DNA of 64,000 nucleotides, taken from Phellopilus nigrolimitatus (lineage: Eukaryota; Basidiomycota; Agaricomycetes; Hymenochaetales; Hymenochaetaceae). Location: positions 310,001 to 374,000 of the forward strand of contig JAJOHG010000030.1 in assembly GCA_021029095.1 (NCBI GenBank), read 5' to 3'. The position numbers and the translations under genes are program-made. How positions within the stretch are numbered: position 1 is the first letter of the stretch; each line of letters opens with the position of its first letter. Below are positions 1 to 11,153 of the stretch, piece by piece. The notes under the pieces are model-generated. The model was not told the DNA's origin. It saw only the letters and a list, made by a program, of their open reading frames with translations, and ran no database searches.

Positions 1-662
1 ATCGCGGTTGAGCACTGAGACAGATCAAGGATCGAGGACGAGCAGAGAGGATCGAGCACGAACGCGGACATGGATCAAGGATCAAGGATCAAGCGCGAAC
101 GCGGACGTGGATCAAGGATCGAGGATCGACGCAGATGACACAGGGATGATGAGTAGGGTCGCGGAGACATCACGGAGCACTCTTGATCAGTTTCCTTACA
201 GGGATCGCGCACGGACCGTAGACAGAACATTGATTCGGTATTTAGTCAAGATAGAGGCATCTTGTACGAGGTCCCCCCCCTTTCGCGATCTATATACGGG
301 GTCTTCCCCTTCGCGATCACCACACTGAATAGGATTGACACACACTTCTCATCTTCTCTCCTCTCGATCTCCTGTTCGCTCTTCTTGACTTCGCGATCGA
401 CGCTTGATCCGTTTCTCGACACCGTCTTCGCTTCTGAACCTTACTCGACACCGTCGTCCATCTCGAACGGTCCGCGACCTCGACCTCACTGGATCGCCGT
501 CTCGACAGCATCAATAGAGAGGGAACGAGTCATTGTCGCGTCGTCCCAGTGTTGAGTCCCCTGTTGGCTTTTCTCTCTTCTGGATCAAGGCACTGTAGAT
601 TCCCCGAACCCTGTGGGCTGTCTTCGACCGTCTGCGCTACTTGCCCGAAAGGGTCTCGTAAA
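1..662 (+). repeat. LTR copy 1 (left end outside window)
   Basis: This matches LTR 2 from position 4456 onward, so about 53 bp of its 5' end lie left of the window. It contains a TATA-like CTATATACGGGG near 288-300, a plausible promoter. It ends at ...CTCGTAAA, followed at 665 by a TGGAACC... primer-site-like stretch. Confidence 0.75.
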
Positions 663-664
663 CC

Positions 665-682
665 TGGAACCAACCGCGGGGG
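665..682 (+). other. Primer-binding-site-like sequence after LTR 1
   Basis: TGGAACCAACCGCGGGGG begins two bases after the end of LTR 1 and recurs at 5120. A TGG start complementary to a tRNA CCA end is typical of LTR elements. I did not identify the tRNA. Confidence 0.5.
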
Positions 683-954
683 TTTCAAAGTGTCTAGCTG
701 ACCAAGACTCGACACACCAAACGACTGCGATCATGCTCCAGCCCTGCCACACGAAGGCCGTAACCTACTAGGAGTGCTCCGCGACGTGCTCGACGATCCA
801 GATCGCGATCCAAGACACACTCCCAAGATCGAGGACGTCCACTGACTTCTCGATCTATCCGCCGCTTTCTCGATCCTGCCCATTGCGGGGTCCATCACTC
901 TCTCCTTTCTTGATCCTGCCCGTCGCAGAGTCCGCCACTTTCTCAACTTGCCGC

Positions 955-2223
955 TGTACAGACAGCCCCCTCGCTGGCGCTGCCGTACAAGTGGAGCAGC
1001 CCGCCGGACTCTCGCCCAGAGGATCAGGGACGAACTCGGCCCTCGGCGACTCTTCGACGCCGAGAACCCTCGGCTGTCCCTACTCGCGTCCGAAACGGCT
1101 CGCGATCTATCAGTCACAGCACATGACGAGTGTCGCTCGGCAGCCGATCCATACCCGCTCGATCTCGGGGCTCGCCTCGGGCAGTTCAGATAGCCGAAGA
1201 AACCTCGCGGTACGAACCCTCGCTTCGGCTTCGCCGACGGCGCAGAAGAAGTAGGGGACATATCACGGGATGAGCAGGGTTAGGATCGGCGCATCGACCT
1301 CAGATAGTAGACGACCGAGTAGTTTAGCCGATCCTGTATTTTAGGCTCAGAGCTGCACCTCGGTGAGGGCAGCTTGCGCACCCCCTTCGTGTTCCCAGTA
1401 TTGACCATTTAGTTCATTTTCTCCACGGCCCGAGTCAGTGTATCTCATCGCCGAGTTCATTAGCTCGCGCTTTCGTTTCTCAGTCTTTAGTGCGCCTGCG
1501 GCACTCCTCACGCTCTCGCTGTCTCTCGCCTCGACCGGCGTTCGCTCCGCGTCAGTTTTCCTCGCGTCTGTTTATCCCCTTTGGATCGGAGACACACGAT
1601 ATCCCTCAGTGTCTATCTGGCTGAGACTCGTTCTCGAGTCGTTAGGTTTGCACTGCAGCCCGTTACACTCACGTATATCCAGGCGCACTAAAGACTGAGA
1701 AACGAAAGCGCGAGCTAATGAACTCGGCGATGAGATACACTGACTCGGGCCGTGGAGAAAATGAACTAAATGGTCAATACTGGGAACACGAAGGGGGTGC
1801 GCAAGCTGCCCTCACCGAGGTGCAGCTCTGAGCCTAAAATACAGGATCGGCTAAACTACTCGGTCGTCTACTATCTGAGGTCGATGCGCCGATCCTAACC
1901 CTGCTCATCCCGTGATATGTCCCCTACTTCTTCTGCGCCGTCGGCGAAGCCGAAGCGAGGGTTCGTACCGCGAGGTTTCTTCGGCTATCTGAACTGCCCG
2001 AGGCGAGCCCCGAGATCGAGCGGGTATGGATCGGCTGCCGAGCGACACTCGTCATGTGCTGTGACTGATAGATCGCGAGCCGTTTCGGACGCGAGTAGGG
2101 ACAGCCGAGGGTTCTCGGCGTCGAAGAGTCGCCGAGGGCCGAGTTCGTCCCTGATCCTCTGGGCGAGAGTCCGGCGGGCTGCTCCACTTGTACGGCAGCG
2201 CCAGCGAGGGGGCTGTCTGTACA
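955..2223. mobile_element. 1,269-bp foldback element with near-complete inverted arms
   Basis: The left arm (955-1498) is the reverse complement of the right arm (1680-2223). Paired positions sum to 3178 throughout, so there are no indels. The arms are 544 bp each with a 181-bp unique loop (1499-1679). The ends are TGTACAGACAGCC...GGCTGTCTGTACA, flanked by a direct CCGC (951-954 and 2224-2227). The otherwise matching copy at 5390-5420 lacks the insertion and shows one CCGC. This fits a transposed foldback element with a 4-bp target duplication. The superfamily is not assignable, and the ORFs in the arms are mirror images with no recognisable domain. Confidence 0.85.
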
Positions 2224-2589
2224 CCGCTTTCTCAATCCTTCCCATCACAGAATCACGATCCCAGTCACGCTCCCGAGATCAAGGACATGCAGCGCGCCGG
2301 ACTCGACCATCCACTACTTTCTCGATTCCTGCTTGTCACAGGGTCCGCCGCTTTCTCGACCCTGCCCATGCTAGGAGTGCTCCGCTACGTGCTTGACAAT
2401 CCAGATCGCGATCCCAGTTACGCTCCCGAGATCGAGGACATACAGCAGATTGGACACGGCCATCTCAGTGATGATCCCGGTCGCCTCGACACGTCTCTGT
2501 CTCCCATCTCACAGATATCAAACAGCCTCCAGAACTCCTTGATCAACCACGGCCGTCCGGGCCTCAGATAGTCCCCTCACTCCTCTCGA

Positions 2590-4150
2590 ACAGCTTGCTG
2601 CGGCCTCGCGACTCGATCCGCCGCTTTCTCGATCCTGCCTGTTGCAGGATCCATCACTTTCTCCTTTCTTGATCCTGCCCGTTGCAGGGTCCACCGCTTC
2701 CTCGAACCCATCCACCAATTTCTCGACCCGTCCGCCACTCTCTCGATCCTGCCCGTCGCAGGATCCGCCGATTTCGTGATCCTGCCCGTCGCAGGTTCTG
2801 CCGCTTCTTGATCGGTCCGCCGATTTCTTGATCCTGCCCGTCGCAGGTTCTGCCATTTCTCGATCTGTCCACCGCTTTCTCGATCCTGCCCGTCGCAGGG
2901 TCCGCCAATTTCGTGATCCTGCCCGTCGCAGGTTCTGCCGCTTCTTGATCCGTCCGCCGATTTCTTGATCCTGCCCGTCGCAGGGTCCGCCGCTTTCTCA
3001 ATCCGTCCCCCGCTTTTTCGATCCTGCCCGTCGCAGGGTCCGCCGATTTCTTGATCCTGCCTGTCACAGGTTCTGCCACTTCTCGATCCGTCCACCAACT
3101 TCTCGATCCTGCCCGTCGCAGGGTCCGCCGCTTTCTCAATCCGTCCCCCGCTTTTTCGATCCTGCCCGTCGCAGGGTCCGCCGATTTCTTGATCCTGCCT
3201 GTCACAGGTTCTGCCACTTCTCGATCCGTCCACCAACTTCTCGATCCTGCCCGTCGCAGGGTCCGCCGAATCCCGACCTCTCGATCCGTTTGCCACCTTC
3301 TCGATCCGTTTGCCACCTTCTCGATCCTGCCCATCGCAGGTTCTGCCACTTCTCAGTCCATCCACCGCTTTCTCGACCCAGTCCGCCGCCTTCTTGATCC
3401 TGCCTGTTGCAGGGTTCGCCAAATTCCGACTTCTCGATCCATTCCCCGCGTTCTCGATCCTGCCTGTCGCAGGGTCCGCCACTTTCTCAACCCCATCTAC
3501 TGATTTCTCGACCTGTCCACCACTCTCTTGATCCTGCCTATCGCAGGTTCCACCGCTTTATTGACCCTGCTTTGGGTCTGCCGCTTTCTCAACCCAGTCC
3601 ACCACCTTCTTGATCCTGCCTGTCGCAGGGTCCACCAAATTCCAACTTCTCTATCCATCCGCCGCTTTCTCAATCCGTCTGCCACCTTCGTAATCCTGTC
3701 CGTCACAGGTTCTGCCGCTTTCTTGACCATGCCCATTGCAGGTCAACCGACTTCTCGATCTGTCCACCACCTTCTTGATCCTGCCCATCAAAGGTTCTGC
3801 CGCATTCTTGACCCTGCCTGTTGCAGAATTAAGTCCGCCGCTTTCTCGACCCCGTCCACCGCTCCCTCGATCCAGCCCGTTGCAGATACAGCCTCTTTCT
3901 TGACCCTGCCCGTTGCCGGTCCATTGACTTCTTAATCTGTCCGCCACCTTCTCGATCCTACCCATTGCATATTCCACCGCTTCCTTGATCCTGCTCTTTG
4001 CAGGTCCACCAATTTCTCGACCCCGCCTGTGATTTCTTGGCCCTGTCTGTGATTTCTCGACCCCATCCGCCGCTTTCTGGATCCTGCTTGTCGCAGGGTT
4101 TGCCGAATCCCGACTTCTCGCCCCAATCCACCACTTTCTCGACCTGGATC
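2590..4150. repeat. Degenerate minisatellite of LTR array copy 1
   Basis: Imperfect units alternate between a long form containing CGATCCTGCCCGTCGCAGG and a short form lacking the GTCGCAGG part. Spacing between long units is roughly 35-55 bp. Copy 1 has a 138-bp duplication (around 3051-3240) that copy 2 lacks. Long open frames across this tract come from the repeat and are not called as genes. Confidence 0.85.
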
Positions 4151-4333
4151 CACCGAACTTTCAACCTCACCCCTGGTGGGGACCGCTGGCGTTTCTCGAC
4201 CTCAATTTGGATCGCGACCCTCGACACCCCTCTTGATGATGACGACACCAATGTTGATGCCACGCCAACTCCCACCCCTCCCCGCGACCCTGCACCCGAC
4301 AACCGTGACTACATTACCATCGACCTCGACTAA
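4150..4333 (+). pseudogene. Short coding-like tail before the purine tract
   Basis: An open frame ends at 4333 with an acidic, proline/threonine-rich tail (for example PLDDDDTNVDATPTP) just upstream of the polypurine tract. The same frame recurs at 7194-7377. This is where the C-terminus of a polyprotein would end, so it may be the last remnant of one. No domain is recognisable. Confidence 0.35.
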
Positions 4334-4390
4334 CTATGCACCCTCGTCCCGTCCCACAGGGCAGTGACCAAGGATGGTCACTATTTCAAA

Positions 4391-4402
4391 GTCAGGGGGA
4401 GG
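4391..4402 (+). other. Polypurine tract of the LTR array
   Basis: GTCAGGGGGAGG lies directly before the TG start of LTR 2, the position expected for plus-strand priming. An identical tract at 7435-7446 precedes LTR 3. Confidence 0.7.
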
Positions 4403-5117
4403 TGTACCAGTGTACCACTGGCTACCTTCCGATATCGTTGCGAAGCAGGTACAGGATCGCGGTTGAGCACTGAGACAGATCAAGGATCGAGGACGAGCAG
4501 AGAGGATCGAGCACGAACGCGGACATGGATCAAGGATCAAGGATCAAGCGCGAACGCGGACGTGGATCAAGGATCGAGGATCGACGCAGATGACACAGGG
4601 ATGATGAGTAGGGTCGCGGAGACATCACGGAGCACTCTTGATCAGTTTCCTTACAGGGATCGCGCACGGACCGTAGACAGAACATTGATTCGGTATTTAG
4701 TCAAGATAGAGGCATCTTGTACGAGGTCCCCCCCCTTTCGCGATCTATATACGGGGTCTTCCCCTTCGCGATCACCACACTGAATAGGATTGACACACAC
4801 TTCTCATCTTCTCTCCTCTCGATCTCCTGTTCGCTCTTCTTGACTTCGCGATCGACGCTTGATCCGTTTCTCGACACCGTCTTCGCTTCTGAACCTTACT
4901 CGACACCGTCGTCCATCTCGAACGGTCCGCGACCTCGACCTCACTGGATCGCCGTCTCGACAGCATCAATAGAGAGGGAACGAGTCATTGTCGCGTCGTC
5001 CCAGTGTTGAGTCCCCTGTTGGCTTTTCTCTCTTCTGGATCAAGGCACTGTAGATTCCCCGAACCCTGTGGGCTGTCTTCGACCGTCTGCGCTACTTGCC
5101 CGAAAGGGTCTCGTAAA
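4403..5117 (+). repeat. LTR copy 2 (complete)
   Basis: This 715-bp unit starts TGTACCAGTG after the purine tract and ends where homology to LTR 3 stops (CTCGTAAA). It is flanked on both sides by internal sequence, so it is shared by two tandem elements. The same TATA-like box lies near 4743-4756. Confidence 0.8.
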
Positions 5118-5764
5118 CCTGGAACCAACCGCGGGGGTTTCAAAGTGTCTAGCTGACCAAGACTCGACACACCAAACGACTGCGATCATGCTCCAGCCCT
5201 GCCACACGAAGGCCGTAACCTACTAGGAGTGCTCCGCGACGTGCTCGACGATCCAGATCGCGATCCAAGACACACTCCCAAGATCGAGGACGTCCACTGA
5301 CTTCTCGATCTATCCGCCGCTTTCTCGATCCTGCCCATTGCGGGGTCCATCACTCTCTCCTTTCTTGATCCTGCCCGTCGCAGAGTCCGCCACTTTCTCA
5401 ACTTGCCGCTTTCTCAATCCTTCCCATCACAGAATCACGATCCCAGTCACGCTCCCGAGATCAAGGACATGCAGCGCGCCGGACTCGACCATCCACTACT
5501 TTCTCGATTCCTGCTTGTCACAGGGTCCGCCGCTTTCTCGACCCTGCCCATGCTAGGAGTGCTCCGCTACGTGCTTGACAATCCAGATCGCGATCCCAGT
5601 TACGCTCCCGAGATCGAGGACATACAGCAGATTGGACACGGCCATCTCAGTGATGATCCCGGTCGCCTCGACACGTCTCTGTCTCCCATCTCACAGATAT
5701 CAAACAGCCTCCAGAACTCCTTGATCAACCACGGCCGTCCGGGCCTCAGATAGTCCCCTCACTC

Positions 5765-7195
5765 CTCTCGAACAGCTTGCTGCGGCCTCGCGACTCGATC
5801 CGCCGCTTTCTCGATCCTGCCTGTTGCAGGATCCATCACTTTCTCCTTTCTTGATCCTGCCCGTTGCAGGGTCCACCGCTTCCTCGAACCCATCCACCAA
5901 TTTCTCGACCCGTCCGCCACTCTCTCGATCCTGCCCGTCGCAGGATCCGCCGATTTCGTGATCCTGCCCGTCGCAGGTTCTGCCGCTTCTTGATCGGTCC
6001 GCCGATTTCTTGATCCTGCCCGTCGCAGGTTCTGCCATTTCTCGATCTGTCCACCGCTTTCTCGATCCTGCCCGTCGCAGGGTCCGCCAATTTCGTGATC
6101 CTGCCCGTCGCAGGTTCTGCCGCTTCTTGATCCGTCCGCCGATTTCTTGATCCTGCCCGTCGCAGGGTCCGCCGCTTTCTCAATCCGTCCCCCGCTTTTT
6201 CGATCCTGCCCGTCGCAGGGTCCGCCGATTTCTTGATCCTGCCCGTCACAGGTTCTGCCACTTCTCGATCCGTCCACCAACTTCTCGATCCTGCCCGTCG
6301 CAGGGTCCGCCGAATCCCGACCTCTCGATCCGTTTGCCACCTTCTCGATCCGTTTGCCACCTTCTCGATCCTGCCCATCGCAGGTTCTGCCACTTCTCAG
6401 TCCATCCACCGCTTTCTCGACCCAGTCCGCCGCCTTCTTGATCCTGCCTGTTGCAGGGTTCGCCAAATTCCGACTTCTCGATCCATTCCCCGCGTTCTCG
6501 ATCCTGCCTGTCGCAGGGTCCGCCACTTTCTCAACCCCATCTACTGATTTCTCGACCTGTCCACCACTCTCTTGATCCTGCCTATCGCAGGTTCCACCGC
6601 TTTATTGACCCTGCTTTGGGTCTGCCGCTTTCTCAACCCAGTCCACCACCTTCTTGATCCTGCCTGTCGCAGGGTCCACCAAATTCCAACTTCTCTATCC
6701 ATCCGCCGCTTTCTCAATCCGTCTGCCACCTTCGTAATCCTGTCCGTCACAGGTTCTGCCGCTTTCTTGACCATGCCCATTGCAGGTCAACCGACTTCTC
6801 GATCTGTCCACCACCTTCTTGATCCTGCCCATCAAAGGTTCTGCCGCATTCTTGACCCTGCCTGTTGCAGAATTAAGTCCGCCGCTTTCTCGACCCCGTC
6901 CACCGCTCCCTCGATCCAGCCCGTTGCAGATACAGCCTCTTTCTTGACCCTGCCCGTTGCCGGTCCATTGACTTCTTAATCTGTCCGCCACCTTCTCGAT
7001 CCTACCCATTGCATATTCCACCGCTTCCTTGATCCTGCTCTTTGCAGGTCCACCAATTTCTCGACCCCGCCTGTGATTTCTTGGCCCTGTCTGTGATTTC
7101 TCGACCCCATCCGCCGCTTTCTGGATCCTGCTTGTCGCAGGGTTTGCCGAATCCCGACTTCTCGCCCCAATCCACCACTTTCTCGACCTGGATCC
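5765..7195. repeat. Degenerate minisatellite of LTR array copy 2
   Basis: These are the same units as at 2590-4150, one 138-bp block shorter. Outside that block the two copies are almost identical, so the duplication of the whole element is recent. Confidence 0.85.
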
Positions 7196-7446
7196 ACCGA
7201 ACTTTCAACCTCACCCCTGGTGGGGACCGCTGGCGTTTCTCGACCTCAATTTGGATCGCGACCCTCGACACCCCTCTTGATGATGACGACACCAATGTTG
7301 ATGCCACGCCAACTCCCACCCCTCCCCGCGACCCTGCACCCGACAACCGTGACTACATTACCATCGACCTCGACTAACTATGCACCCTCGTCCCGTCCCA
7401 CAGGGCAGTGACCAAGGATGGTCACTATTTCAAAGTCAGGGGGAGG

Positions 7447-8161
7447 TGTACCAGTGTACCACTGGCTACCTTCCGATATCGTTGCGAAGCAGGTACAGGA
7501 TCGCGGTTGAGCACTGAGACAGATCAAGGATCGAGGACGAGCAGAGAGGATCGAGCACGAACGCGGACATGGATCAAGGATCAAGGATCAAGCGCGAACG
7601 CGGACGTGGATCAAGGATCGAGGATCGACGCAGATGACACAGGGATGATGAGTAGGGTCGCGGAGACATCACGGAGCACTCTTGATCAGTTTCCTTACAG
7701 GGATCGCGCACGGACCGTAGACAGAACATTGATTCGGTATTTAGTCAAGATAGAGGCATCTTGTACGAGGTCCCCCCCCTTTCGCGATCTATATACGGGG
7801 TCTTCCCCTTCGCGATCACCACACTGAATAGGATTGACACACACTTCTCATCTTCTCTCCTCTCGATCTCCTGTTCGCTCTTCTTGACTTCGCGATCGAC
7901 GCTTGATCCGTTTCTCGACACCGTCTTCGCTTCTGAACCTTACTCGACACCGTCGTCCATCTCGAACGGTCCGCGACCTCGACCTCACTGGATCGCCGTC
8001 TCGACAGCATCAATAGAGAGGGAACGAGTCATTGTCGCGTCGTCCCAGTGTTGAGTCCCCTGTTGGCTTTTCTCTCTTCTGGATCAAGGCACTGTAGATT
8101 CCCCGAACCCTGTGGGCTGTCTTCGACCGTCTGCGCTACTTGCCCGAAAGGGTCTCGTAAA
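7447..8161 (+). repeat. LTR copy 3 (right terminal LTR)
   Basis: This is the third copy of the LTR. Homology to copies 1 and 2 stops after CTCGTAAA, and the next bases (ACGGTACGAG) belong to the interior of the neighbouring Copia LTR. The stop therefore marks the true right end of the array. Confidence 0.78.
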
Positions 8162-8423
8162 ACGGTACGAGACTCGTGTATATTTAGTCTATCTACCTGC
8201 AATAGAAATCCGGCTAGTACAGGTAGTGAGTAAGGAAATAAACTAGCGGCCGACTAATATGCTCACCTCAGTCTAGACGGTACGAGACTGAGGTGTGCAT
8301 ATAGACAGAAAAATTTGTAAATACTGTCAGCCGCTCCAACATCACATAATACGAAATAAACAAAATAGGAAACATGTTGCCACCGACACGCGAGCTGCTT
8401 ACGTCACGCATATACTCTCAACA
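8162..8423 (-). repeat. Copia-1 3' LTR, missing 37 bp at its left end
   Basis: This aligns with 12861-13122. The first 37 bp (12824-12860) are absent because the LTR array ends here. It ends ...CTCTCAACA, that is, TGTTGAGAG in element sense. Confidence 0.85.
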
Positions 8424-10205
8424 CTCCCCCTCAGCGCAGCGTGTCAGTTCATACCCAATAAGTCGATACAAGACCAGTGTGCCGCCGGCTGGAAGTGGCT
8501 TGGTCAGCAGATCGGCTGGGTTTTTGTCGCCGCGGACGTGAATAAACTCCACCCGGCGTTTCTTGACTTCGTCACGTATATGGTGGACGGGAATATCAAT
8601 GTGTTTGGTACGTGATTGGAAAACCTGGGTTAGCGGCCATCTGGATCGCCGCTTGATTATCCACGTAAATTTTGATTGGTTCACCTTCGAACCCGCGTCC
8701 AATCTCCTGAAAGAAATTGCGCAGCCACAGACCTTCCCGAGTGCAATTTGATGCCGCCAAATATTCTGCCTCCGCCGTTGACGTAGCGACCACGCTTTGC
8801 TTCTTCGCCTTCCACCCGACTGGTCCTCCGTTGACCATAAACACATAGCCCCCAATCGACTTCCGATCTCCGAGATCCCCCGCCCAGTCCGAATCACAAT
8901 AACCAATTGGTTTCTTGTCCGCCGCTCCCCCTCGATATACTATCCCTAATTCCATCGAACCCTTTAGGTACCTTAGTACGCGCTTAGCTGCCATCCAATG
9001 TAATAATTTTGGCTTTTGAAGGAACCGCGCTAGTATGTTCACCGCTAGCGCGATGTCAATGCGGAGTACTGTAGCCAAAAAAAGAAGTTCTCCGATCAAA
9101 TTTGAGAATGGCCACGGTTGGGTCTCGAATCCTTCCGATGTATCTTGGTCAAACATGGCTAATGCGTTTCGTGCCATCGGTGTCCTAACCGTATTAGCAT
9201 CGACTAGTCCGTATTTTTCTAGTGCGCGCTTGATCTTGATCGGTGCCGAAATTTTAACCCAGCCATCCTGGATATTCTTTTCGACAGTTAGACCCAGTTG
9301 TACGGCACGTTGCGTAGTAAATTTTTCCTTGAATTGGAAATCGGACCCTATATCACCCCTGAAACGATCGGCTTCCTTATTTCCAGACGCCGAACTACAT
9401 GCCGCCGTGCAGTCATCGACATGTGTCGCTACAATAGACTCCCCCTCGGCGTCTGACCGGTGATATACACTGGGTGCGGAGACAAGACGGTGATACCCAT
9501 GCCGATTTAGTCGTGAAGAGAGGTGATCGGCCCAGGCCCGGGCTCCTTGACGTAAACCGTATAGAGCGCGATTAAGATGGCATACAGGGTCGCGAATGCC
9601 AGGCGGAGCCCATTCAATGAGTCCTGTGGGAAATTCGACCACTAGGTCCTTCTTGTCGAGAGGGCTGTGTAGATACGCTGAATTGATGTCGATTGTGACT
9701 AGATCAGATGATGACTCGGCACTGAGAGCCATGACTATTTTCGCCGCGACGTAATCACCTGAGGCTGCAAAGGTTTCATCGAATTCTAGACCTTCGACTT
9801 GGGAATCACCACGCGCCACCCATCGGGCACGGTAATCGAGAGAATTGTCGGCATTCTCCTTAATATTGAAGACCCACATCCCCTGAATCACGTGCAGATT
9901 TTCGGGACGGGGAACGATCTTCCAGACGTCCATGCCGTCGAGCTTGCTGAGCTCATATAACATTTGATTTTTCCATTCTTCCGCTTGAGTAGAATTAAGA
10001 GCCTCGCTGGCAGAGCGAGGGATTGGAATCCCAGCAACGAAACGTCGGGTTTTAGTGGCGTTGACACGCTCGTTACTCTCCGGAGCCTGGTCCAAATGGG
10101 CCAGTGTACGCTGTTGCTCAATGCCAGCGGCACGCCGCTCGGTGGTCTGCGGGACACGGGTGGATCGGCGAGGATTAACCTCGACGGGATCAGCATGACC
10201 ATGCT
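8418..10205 (-). pseudogene. pol: Copia-1 reverse transcriptase-RNase H region
   Basis: This carries the Copia RT signature (EWKNQM, ARWVARGDSQ, FDETFA, IDINSAYL, YGLRQGARAW, THVDDC) and RNase H with TAEAEYLAAS and the KHIDIPVHHIRD tail ending near LLTKPLP. A third one-base shift near 8630 (AACCCAGG context) moves the RNase H tail to another frame that ends at 8418. The enzyme would copy element RNA into DNA. Three shifts in one polyprotein could be decay or sequencing indels. Confidence 0.88.
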
Positions 10206-11153
10206 CCCCATCCTCAGTAAGGATGGTCCGTCTTCGGACTCGTCATTGGCAATGTAATCATTAACAGAAGATTTGCGTTGCGTAAAACGACCCTGTTCGT
10301 CGAAAACGACGTCACGTGAGAAGGTAATCTCTCGAGTGGCAGGATTCATGATCTTCCATGCCGCATCGTCACGCACACCTACGAAAACTCCCCGCTCCGC
10401 TTTGGGATCGAGCTTCTTACGGAGCTCAGGGACGATCCGTGTGTAAGCTACACAGCCGAAGATCCGGAGATGGCGTACGTCAGGCTTCCTCTTGTGCAAG
10501 ATCTCAAACGGAGTCTTCGCAGGATCCAGGAAAGCGGCGCTCAACCGATTGTGACAGTATGTGAAGTAAGCATATGCCTCCGCCCAATACGCGCGAGGGA
10601 GATTGGCCGTGTGTAGCATCGAACGGACGGCATCTGCGCCGGTCCGATTCATTCGCTCCGCTAGACCGTTCTGTTCGTGACGGTGTGGGGCCGTCAAACG
10701 GTGTACTATTCCGTTTTGGACATTGAATGCGTGCATTTCATGGTTGACAAACTCTGTTCCATTGTCCGTGTGAAGAGCACGCACTGTCACGTCAAATTGG
10801 GTTTTCAGGGACGCTATGACTTCTTTCCACTTGGTTAGGACCGTTTCCGACGATTTGTCCTTCAAGGGATATTGGAAAAGGTAACCGCTAGCCCCATCCG
10901 TGAACTTTAAGGAATAGATCGCCCCTCCGAACGATCTGTCCAGCATATACTCAATGTCTGAGTGAATTACATCACCAGGGTTCATAGAACGATCTGGGCG
11001 ACTCGGCGCGCTAGTCGCAGGGAGTTTACCGAGGATGCACCCTTCACATCGAGAAAGGTGGTCTTCCCCGCGAGCGATCTCCATTCCTGTCACTGTCCCA
11101 TTCTTGGCCATCGCAAGTAATTTATCGGACCCTGCATGCCCAAAACTGTTCAT
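10205..11153 (-). pseudogene. Copia-1 integrase region
   Basis: This reads from GHAGSDKL through a retroviral-type integrase core (HSDIEY, HTDNGTEF and later E residues; HEQNGLAERMNRT). It would insert element cDNA into the genome. A frameshift near 10205 separates it from the reverse transcriptase: past that point the same frame gives unrelated residues, while another frame continues into the connector upstream of RT. The end coordinate is my estimate of the shift point. Confidence 0.85.

Larger units (their letters stand above)
1..8161 (+). mobile_element. Tandem non-autonomous LTR retroelement array (LTR-int-LTR-int-LTR)
   Basis: Three copies of one ~715-bp LTR are separated by two internal regions. 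The period is 3,044 bp between the second and third copies. The first interval is 1,411 bp longer because of a foldback insertion (1,273 bp with its target duplication) and a 138-bp minisatellite gain. A purine tract (GTCAGGGGGAGG) precedes LTR 2 and LTR 3, which begin TGTACCAG, and a TGG-starting primer-site-like sequence follows LTRs 1 and 2. No gag, protease, integrase or reverse transcriptase can be read, so this is probably a LARD-type derivative of a larger LTR element. Its superfamily is unproven; Gypsy is a guess. Tandem sharing of LTRs is the usual result of unequal LTR-LTR recombination. Confidence 0.8.

Noticed and set aside
731..1261. Frame in the left foldback arm and its mirror at 1917-2396
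   Set aside because: Both are the same sequence read from inverted arms; low-complexity Arg/Ser/Pro with no start context or domain.
2577..3482. Long minus-strand frames with repeated PATGRI / TCDGQD words
   Set aside because: They follow the minisatellite period, exist in two frames at once and have no non-repetitive domain. They are repeat-driven open frames.
2590..4150. Regularly spaced repeats resembling a CRISPR array
   Set aside because: Units are degenerate, spacers are themselves repeats, no cas genes are present, and the genome is eukaryotic.
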